Origin: Candidatus Amesbacteria bacterium RBG_19FT_COMBO_48_16
GTDB lineage: Bacteria; Patescibacteriota; Microgenomatia; CAZETR01; Amesbacteraceae
Assembly: GCA_001775555.1 (NCBI GenBank)
Contig: MEXE01000043.1
Coordinates: forward strand, 1-6,219
Direction: 5' to 3'
Length of the DNA stretch: 6,219 bases
Both the position numbers and the translations under genes were made by a program. Under the pieces are notes generated by a model. That model did not search any database and was not told where the DNA came from. It worked only from the letters and a program-made list of their open reading frames with translations. Positions 1 to 5,900 of this stretch are shown piece after piece. Positions within the stretch are counted from its first letter, which is position 1. The number at the start of each line of letters is the position of its first letter.

Positions 1-190
1 TGGCCTTCAATTCCCTTACCACTGCCAATGGTATTGATTTGAGCTTAAATGCCTTAACTTCCGGCTACGGCCTGAACATCAATTCCACTTCCACCGCTCT
101 GACCACCGGCCGCCTTCTCTCCCTGGACTGGTCTCCCGGATCGTCTACCACCGCCACCGGTGATCTCTTCCGCTTAAACATCGGTAGTAA
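1..190 (+). repeat. Direct repeat copy 1 (190 bp visible, perfect)
   Basis: This stretch is identical base for base to 544-733. The offset is 543 bases, exactly 181 codons, so both copies are read in the same frame and encode the same roughly 62-residue segment (including SLDWSPGSSTTATGD and ending IGSN). The left edge cannot be defined because the window begins inside the repeat. The right edge is the third base of an Asn codon: AAT here, AAC in copy 2, after which the proteins diverge. Confidence 0.97.
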
Positions 191-2333
191 TGTCATTCTG
201 GGTACTACCGGCACCATCGACTTTACCAACTTTGATAATGCCTCCACTGGTCACGCCACCGTCCAGGCTGGATACGGGTTGGATGTCAATGCCGCCGGGG
301 AATTAAAACTGGGTGATACCACCGCCACCACTGTTTCCATTGGTACCACCGCTGCTACAACTATAAATCTTGGCTCCGGGGGTGCTCTGACCCGGGCGAT
401 TAACATCGGCACCGGAACGGGGGTGGATACTATTAATATAGGAACAGGAGCCACGGGAGCTGACGTCATCACCTTCGGTAACACCGGCCCGGCAACAACA
501 TTCGACTTCAACTCCGGCGCCGCCACTGTTGATGCCATGGACCTGGCCTTCAATTCCCTTACCACTGCCAATGGTATTGATTTGAGCTTAAATGCCTTAA
601 CTTCCGGCTACGGCCTGAACATCAATTCCACTTCCACCGCTCTGACCACCGGCCGCCTTCTCTCCCTGGACTGGTCTCCCGGATCGTCTACCACCGCCAC
701 CGGTGATCTCTTCCGCTTAAACATCGGTAGTAACGGCAACGTCACCAATCTTCTCAATATTACCGACAACGGCTCTACCATTTTCTCTGTCTCCGAGTCC
801 GGGATCACTTCCGCCCAGCCCCATCAATTCACTGCCGCCGGTGATGTCACCATCGCCTACGACCTGGTCTTTACCAATCAAACTGCATCATTCATAGACA
901 GCTACGGACCTCTAACCATCCGCTCCGGCGAATCTTTCGAATCCAATAATTTAACTCTCAAGGCTTACAACTCCGGCGACATTGTTCTCGACCCCGGCCC
1001 TACCGGGACTGTTTCGGTGGGCACCGGCAGTGCCTCGCTCAAATTCCACGTCATGGATAGCCAGTCCGCCACTGCCTCGGCCATCATCGAAAACACCAAT
1101 ACCGGCACCGACGCCGACGGCCTTTTGATCAAGCTCGGCTTTACCGCCTCCGGCAACGCCAATAACCGCTTTATTACCTTCCTGAACGGCTCCGGGAACA
1201 TCCACGGCAAGATCAGAAGCGCCGGCACCACCGTCAGCTATGATGCCAACGGCGTCGACTTTGCCGAGTACTTTACCAAAGACTCCAGTATCTTTACCCC
1301 AGGCGAAGTCGTCTCCTTAGGCCCCGACGGCGCAACCAAAACCTCTTCCGCGTACGATTCCAAAATGATAGGTGTCGTCTCCACCGCTCCCGGCTTTACC
1401 GGTGGAGTCGAAGGTCCCAACAAAGTCCTGGTCGGTATCGTCGGCCAAGTCCCCGTACTAATCGACCCCAATTCCCAAGCCATCCAGCCCGGCGACTTCA
1501 TAACAAGCAGCGGCAATTCCGGCCGGGCTCAAAAAGCCAATATGGCCGGTTTTATGATCGGTAAAGCGTTAGACAGCTGGAACCCGTCCGATCCTGCCGA
1601 CTCCATCCGCGTCTTTCTGGGTGGTATCTGGGCTGACCCCAACCGATCCTTAGCTTTCGATGAATCCGGCAATCTCACCATCTCCGGCCAGCTCAAAGCC
1701 ACGGAAATCACCACTCAACCGGTTCCCTCCGAACCCGCAATCTCCCTCTCCCATCTAGCATCTAGCATCCAGGATCTATCATCTCAAGTCGCTTCTGTTT
1801 CCGCCCAATTAGCCGACCTCCAGGTCCAATCAGCTCCCGCCGCCACCCTTTCCGCCCAGCTTAATGAACTCACTGTCCTCGGCGATGCTACCATTTCCGG
1901 TCAACTCTCCGTTTCCGGCCCCACGCTTCTGACTGACACCAATATCGCCGGCACCCTGACCGTCGGCCTCCTTAAATTCGACGATCTGGCAAGCGATATC
2001 AGCTCCCTGACCGGGATCTTAAGCTTCAACAATGGAGCTACTACCCTGGACGAATTCGGCAATATCATAACCACAGGACAGGTGACAGCCAGTAAATACA
2101 ACGTCGACACCAGCGATGTCCTGGGAGCATCGGTAGGTAAGGCGGTTTTGCCAACCGGCACCCAGGAGCTGACGATAGAAACTACCGCCGTCAGCACCGA
2201 CTCCGCCATCTTTGTCACTCCCGACCTGCCCATAGCCGTAGCTGCTGCCGCCACCGATTCCGGCAGGTTTACCATCAGAATACCCACGGCTCTCATCGAA
2301 GACCTGACTGTTAATTGGTGGGTTATCAATTAA
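1..2333 (+). CDS. Large beta-structured fibre/adhesin-like surface protein, 5' end missing
   Basis: The frame is open from the first complete codon at position 3 to a TAA at 2331-2333, giving 776 visible residues; the true start and any signal peptide lie upstream. The product is rich in Thr, Ser, Gly, Asn and Ala with almost no Cys. In order it shows a repeated segment (1-190), IGTG-type beta repeats (333-482), the same segment again (544-733), phage-tail-fibre-like sequence, a DFAEYF module (1254-1631), a perfect-heptad coiled coil (1746-1820), a further beta-rich stretch and a C-terminal domain ending NWWVIN (2121-2330). This architecture resembles trimeric phage tail fibres and the large adhesin-like proteins of CPR bacteria. 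Role in surface attachment is inference; no enzyme active site was identified. The internal TTG at position 39 is not the start, because the frame continues upstream through coding sequence that matches the second repeat copy. The gene is followed after 59 bases by the four-helix-bundle gene. Confidence 0.85.
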   Translation, partial: AFNSLTTANGIDLSLNALTSGYGLNINSTSTALTTGRLLSLDWSPGSSTTATGDLFRLNIGSNVILGTTGTIDFTNFDNASTGHATVQAGYGLDVNAAGELKLGDTTATTVSIGTTAATTINLGSGGALTRAINIGTGTGVDTINIGTGATGADVITFGNTGPATTFDFNSGAATVDAMDLAFNSLTTANGIDLSLNALTSGYGLNINSTSTALTTGRLLSLDWSPGSSTTATGDLFRLNIGSNGNVTNLLNITDNGSTIFSVSESGITSAQPHQFTAAGDVTIAYDLVFTNQTASFIDSYGPLTIRSGESFESNNLTLKAYNSGDIVLDPGPTGTVSVGTGSASLKFHVMDSQSATASAIIENTNTGTDADGLLIKLGFTASGNANNRFITFLNGSGNIHGKIRSAGTTVSYDANGVDFAEYFTKDSSIFTPGEVVSLGPDGATKTSSAYDSKMIGVVSTAPGFTGGVEGPNKVLVGIVGQVPVLIDPNSQAIQPGDFITSSGNSGRAQKANMAGFMIGKALDSWNPSDPADSIRVFLGGIWADPNRSLAFDESGNLTISGQLKATEITTQPVPSEPAISLSHLASSIQDLSSQVASVSAQLADLQVQSAPAATLSAQLNELTVLGDATISGQLSVSGPTLLTDTNIAGTLTVGLLKFDDLASDISSLTGILSFNNGATTLDEFGNIITTGQVTASKYNVDTSDVLGASVGKAVLPTGTQELTIETTAVSTDSAIFVTPDLPIAVAAAATDSGRFTIRIPTALIEDLTVNWWVIN
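333..482 (+). other. IGTG-type beta repeats within the fibre protein
   Basis: Five related units begin VSIGT, INLGS, INIGT, INIGT and ITFGN, spaced 10, 12, 11 and 12 residues apart, with Gly/Thr-rich turns between them. Such regular short hydrophobic strands and Gly turns are typical of beta-helical or beta-prism stalks in tail fibres and adhesins. The fold is inferred from the pattern only. Confidence 0.7.
544..733 (+). repeat. Direct repeat copy 2 (190 bp, perfect)
   Basis: This is the second, identical copy of the segment at 1-190. The perfect identity includes all synonymous positions, so the duplication is recent or is kept uniform by gene conversion. After it the protein continues GNVTNLLNITDNGST, whereas copy 1 continues VILGTTGTIDF. 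Recombination between the copies would remove or add 543 bases without breaking the frame. Confidence 0.97.
1254..1631 (+). other. DFAEYF module, Peptidase_G2/IMC-like domain within the fibre protein
   Basis: The module runs from VDFAEYF to FLGGIW, about 126 residues. It contains FTPGEVVSLGPDG, then IGVVSTAPG, then LVGIVGQVPV and IQPGDFITSSGNSG. This order (D-[FY]-A-E-Y, a PG[DE]-VV strand, a GVVST-P-G strand, a GQVPV strand and a GD-[FY]-I turn) resembles a domain found near the C-terminus of phage appendage and bacterial fibre proteins, in phages known as the autoproteolytic intramolecular chaperone Peptidase_G2. I have not identified catalytic residues, so self-cleavage is not claimed. Here the domain is not terminal: about 230 further residues follow it. 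Confidence 0.5.
1746..1820 (+). other. Coiled-coil segment with a perfect heptad, within the fibre protein
   Basis: Core positions fall at strict 3-4 spacing: Leu 1746, Leu 1755, Ile 1767, Leu 1776, Val 1788, Val 1797, Leu 1809 and Leu 1818. The residues between them are mainly Ser, Gln, Ala and Asp. Eight consecutive a/d positions without a break strongly suggest a short oligomerising coiled coil, most likely a trimer given the tail-fibre-like context. The oligomer state is inference. Confidence 0.75.
2121..2330 (+). other. C-terminal domain of the fibre protein ending NWWVIN
   Basis: About 70 residues begin LGASVGKAVLPTGTQELTI and end with a short beta-rich block, FTIRIPTALIEDLTVNWWVIN being its last strand region. 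From memory, similar endings (aromatic pair, then a hydrophobic terminus) occur on large secreted CPR proteins, so it may be a conserved capping or anchoring domain. No LPXTG sorting motif or C-terminal membrane helix with a basic tail is present. Confidence 0.45.
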
Positions 2334-2338
2334 TTTTT

Positions 2339-2372
2339 AATTACCAATTTTCAATTTTTAATCAAATTCAAA
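2339..2372 (+). repeat. Left arm of inverted repeat
   Basis: The arm begins AATTACCAATTTT and matches the reverse complement of 2772-2805 at 30 of 34 positions (mismatches at arm positions 14, 21, 28 and 31). The outer 13 bases are a perfect match and include the non-repetitive ACC. The low-complexity AT content weakens the significance of the inner half. Confidence 0.65.
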
Positions 2373-2392
2373 ATCAAAAAAAATTTAAAATT

Positions 2393-2746
2393 ATGACTAA
2401 CAAATACGATCTTGAAGACAGAACGGCCAGATTTGCCGAATCCATCATCGACCTGTGTAAAAAATGGCCCAAAAATGCCATCACTCTTCCCCTCATCGAC
2501 CAACTCATTCGAGCTGGTACCAGTATCGGCGCCAACTACTGCGAAGCCAACGGCGCTTCCAGTAAAAAGGACTTCAAAAACAAAATCTTCATTTGTAAAA
2601 AAGAGTCCAAGGAATCCCAATACTGGCTCAGATTACTAGCCAAAACCACCGACGATGAGAGTCTGAAAAAAAATTGTCGTGTCAACTGGCAAGAAGCCAA
2701 GGAATTCAGCATGATTTTCGCCTCCATCGCCAACAAAACTACTTAA
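2393..2746 (+). CDS. Four-helix-bundle protein (S23 / 23S rRNA-intervening-sequence family)
   Basis: The product is 117 residues, the usual size of this family, starting MTNKYDLEDRTARFAES. The family signature is visible: a helix with IDQLIRAGTSIGANYCEA, matching the family pattern Q-L-x-R-A-x-x-S-I-x-x-N-x-x-E, followed by a Lys-rich helix (SSKKDFKNKIFICKKESKES) and YWLRLL. Family members form compact four-helix bundles and pentamers; the relative Avd serves diversity-generating retroelements, probably by binding nucleic acid and the reverse transcriptase. The function here is unknown. ATG 2393 was chosen over a TTG at 2315 because the 26 extra residues would be translated AT-rich spacer and would overlap the preceding gene. 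No Shine-Dalgarno sequence precedes it; the upstream run is A/T only. The stop lies 19 bases before the next gene's ATG. Confidence 0.88.
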   Translation: MTNKYDLEDRTARFAESIIDLCKKWPKNAITLPLIDQLIRAGTSIGANYCEANGASSKKDFKNKIFICKKESKESQYWLRLLAKTTDDESLKKNCRVNWQEAKEFSMIFASIANKTT

Positions 2747-2765
2747 CTTTTTAAAATTGAAATTT

Positions 2766-2915
2766 ATGAAATTTAAAATTGATTTAAAATTTAAAATTGG
2801 TAATTTACAATTTAAGCGGTTTACCCGCAAACGGGTCCTCACCTTCCTCTCCACCCTGCTTGTTCTGGTTGCTGCCAGTGCCCTTTTCCTCCGCCTCACT
2901 TCTCCGGCCATGGCG
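2766..2915 (+). other. Signal peptide of the LamG protein, with an unusually long N-region
   Basis: Residues 1-23 are basic (MKFKIDLKFKIGNLQF, then KRFTRKR), residues 24-42 are hydrophobic (VLTFLSTLLVLVAASALFL), and SPAMA at 46-50 gives an A-x-A type I cleavage site before AWW. The hydrophobic core and cleavage site are clear. The first 16 residues are translated from the AT-rich repeat arm region and make the N-region longer than usual. Confidence 0.85.
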
Positions 2916-5900
2916 GCCTGGTGGCCCTCCCAGATCAACGGCACCACCTGGTCCCACCGTCAGCAGCTGACTCTGACCAACAACTCCGGCGATGATCTGG
3001 CCTCCACCACCACCGTGGCCGTCACCGTCAACACCAAGTCACTATCTGCTTTAAATAAGCTCCAAAGTGACTGCGATGACCTGCGCATCGTCTACCAGCC
3101 CGACTCCACCACCTTTACCGAACTATCTCGATATATATCATACCCGGGCGGCGGCTCCTGCACCACCAGTGAAGCCGCCAAAGTCTACTTTTCTTTGCAA
3201 ACGGCGCTCAGCGCCGCCGCCTCCGCCACTACCTACTATCTCTACTACTCCAATCCCCAAGCCACGGCTCCCTCCAACCCCGACAATGCTTTTGACATCG
3301 GCGCCAAAGACGCCCTTCTCGTCTGCCCCTTTGACGGCACCACCACCTGCGCCGCCTCCGAAACCCCCAGCACCGAAACCGGCGCCATCCGCTACTCCGG
3401 CGCCAAATCTGCTCTAAGTTTTGACGGAGCAAATGACTCACTTATCATAAGCACAGGCTCGGTCATGTCCGCAACAAATACATTTACTATCGAATTCTGG
3501 ATAAAGATGCCCAAATTTTCAACTAACGCAGGATACAATCGACCATTCCTCTCAGGTTCGCTAAACTGGCTAGCGGTAAACCAAACAACAGGAGCTTTAG
3601 CAGTTAATGGTTTTGGGCAAAGTGGTATTTCCCTTGATACTACGCTACAAGCTAATACTTGGACCCACTTAACAATTGTAAGGACGAGTTCAAACATATA
3701 TGTCTATAAAGATGGTTCACTTGCTGACTCAGACACCGCAAGTGGTACAGTTGCTTTTAATGGTGGGATTAGCGGGCTCAACTTTGGCTATCAACAAGCT
3801 CTTGATTATTCTACTGTAATATTCGACGAGGTACGAATTAGCGATGTTAACCGTTACGCCTCCACCTTCACTCCTTCCACCTCTCCCTTCGTCCGCGACG
3901 AGCATACTAAACTGCTTCTGCATTTTGACGAATCCGGAGATGATCCCAGAAATACCGGCAAAGCTATTGACGATTCCGGCAACGGCAACCACGGCACGAT
4001 CACCGGCGCCAAATATGTAGCCGGATTAGTCGGCGTCGACGCTTCCACTTCCGACACGGGCAAAGCCGATGGCGGTAACACCTACGCCGGCCATGAAGGT
4101 ATTTTTCTTGAGGGAACAATAACCAATAAAATTACCAATCCGTCCTTCGACAACTCAACCTATAACACGAATTGGACAGCTTCAGGTGGAACTTCGTCCG
4201 AAAATACCACAGCCCCGTATTACAAATTCGGCTCCAAAAGTTACAAAATAGTTCTCTCTGATGCAACCAATCAAACGGTAACCACTTCAATTGATGCTGG
4301 AAACACCAACGCCCACACCCTCTCCGCTTATGCCTATCGAGGAACAAGTGGATATGTTGGAGGTACTATTGATGCCACAGTTGCTCAACTCGTATTCAAT
4401 GGTACCACCCAAACCACTACTTACACCGATATGGGCGGCGGCTGGTGGCGACTTTCCTATTCTGCCGCAGCTGGCTCTGGCTCTCAATCTTATGGAGTTC
4501 AAATTAACGAAGACTCAGGTACTCTCTATATAGACGGTGTGCAGCTGGAATCGGCCGTTTGGGTAACCACTCGGTCATATACATCAAGCTATACTGACGG
4601 TACACTTGGTACAGGTTACGCCTGGAACGGAACAGCTCATAATAGCACGAGCACCAGAACTATTGGGTCGGCTACATATACGTCAGCTCTCCCCTCATCT
4701 TCTACCCAAGGAACCATTAGTGTCTGGGTAAAACCCAATTGGGATGGCAGTAATCCTCCTGGTACCAGTTACACCCGGACCGGATACGTTAAAGTAGGCA
4801 GTGGTGGTTGGGGTAGTGGTAACGGTTTTACTATTAATTCCTACTGCGGACAAGATACCTGCACCACAGCAAACAACTTCACAGTACATCATTATGGCAC
4901 GGGTAGCGGTACTCCTACCGTAAATATCACGGTGACCAGAAACAACTGGTACCACCTGGTTTATGCTTGGAGTGGGACAACGGCAACACTCTATGTTAAT
5001 GCCACGAACAGTTCTACGATTACCAACTTCAACACTCATACAGACGATGGAAAAATAACTCTCGGATGTGCCACTTGTTATGCCGATCCTCCTTATTCTA
5101 CTATTTCAGACCTAAGAGCCTTTGACACAAGTCTAACTTCCACCGAAATCGCTGATCTCTATTATTCCGGACTGGTTTCGCATTCTGACAGTATCGAGGT
5201 GGATGCTTTCTCTGACAACAAAGGCCAGAATCCGGTGGGGATCTATCATTTTGATGAAAGCTATGGCTCGACAGCCAACGACTCCTCCACTTACGGCAAT
5301 CACCTGACCGTTACCGGTGCCACCTGGGACACCCAAAGCGTCGGCGCCCCCAACCGCCTCATCAGGACCCTCAAGTTCGACGGCACCGACGATATGGCTT
5401 CCCGCTCGGCCGGCCTGGCCAGAAACTTCAATTTCGGCACGGATAGTTTTTCCCTATCCGGCTGGTTTAGGCATCCTTCGACCGTCTCCGGAACAGATAC
5501 TATTGTTGCCAAATACAATTCCGCCGGCTATAAAGTTTATATGAATTCATCCGGCTACATCTGCGCCGGTATTGACGACGACTCCACTTTTGACGACGAT
5601 GTCCCCTGCACTACCACTTCTTATGCCGACTCCAAATGGCACCAGTTTGAGATCGTTAAAGATGCAGCCACCTCACTCACTACCTATATTGACGCTACCC
5701 AAGTTGCCCAGGACGCCAGTATTGCCGCCACCGGCTCATTAAATAATACCGCCAACTTTGCCGTCGGCATTGACTCTGACAAAACCAACTACTGGACCGG
5801 CTTTTTGGACGAAATTGTCGTCTACCCCTACGCCCGCTCCGCCGCCCAAGTCAAAGCCGACTACCTCGGCCCCCAGACCGGCCAAGTCTTCGGCTCCCAA

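Larger units (their letters stand above)
2339..2805. mobile_element. Candidate small cassette: four-helix-bundle gene between inverted repeat arms
   Basis: A 467-base unit is bounded by a 34-bp imperfect inverted repeat and contains one gene for a four-helix-bundle (S23/IVP family) protein. Members of this family are known from intervening sequences inserted in 23S rRNA genes, which also have complementary ends. The arms are far more AT-rich than the flanking protein genes. It sits between two large surface-protein genes: five bases after the stop of the first, while its right arm lies inside the start of the second. No transposase, no target-site duplication and no second copy is visible, so mobility is inference. 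Confidence 0.4.

Noticed and set aside
1..733. The 190-bp repeat as a template/variable pair of a diversity-generating retroelement
   Set aside because: The copies are identical with no adenine-specific differences, both are coding within one gene, and no reverse transcriptase is present in the window.
1200..1300. Peptidase S74 (endosialidase-type) chaperone domain
   Set aside because: The upstream fibre sequence would fit, but the S-D-x-R-x-K-x-N-I motif is absent; the DFAEYF type is present instead.
65..2329. Several antisense open frames of 60-142 codons across the fibre gene
   Set aside because: They are low-complexity shadows of the Thr/Ser/Gly-rich gene on the + strand, two of them simply repeat each other through the direct repeat, and none shows a recognisable domain.
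2315..2392. Upstream TTG start for the four-helix-bundle gene
   Set aside because: It would overlap the fibre gene and add 26 residues translated from AT-rich repeat; family members start close to the MTNKYDLEDR region.
2747..2765. Terminator or promoter between the four-helix-bundle gene and the LamG gene
   Set aside because: The spacer is 19 bases of A/T-rich sequence with no stem and no recognisable -35/-10 pair.
2823..2836. Small hairpin ACCCG-CAAA-CGGGT as terminator or regulatory stem
   Set aside because: The stem is only 5 bp, has no U-tract after it and lies inside codons for the basic part of the signal peptide.
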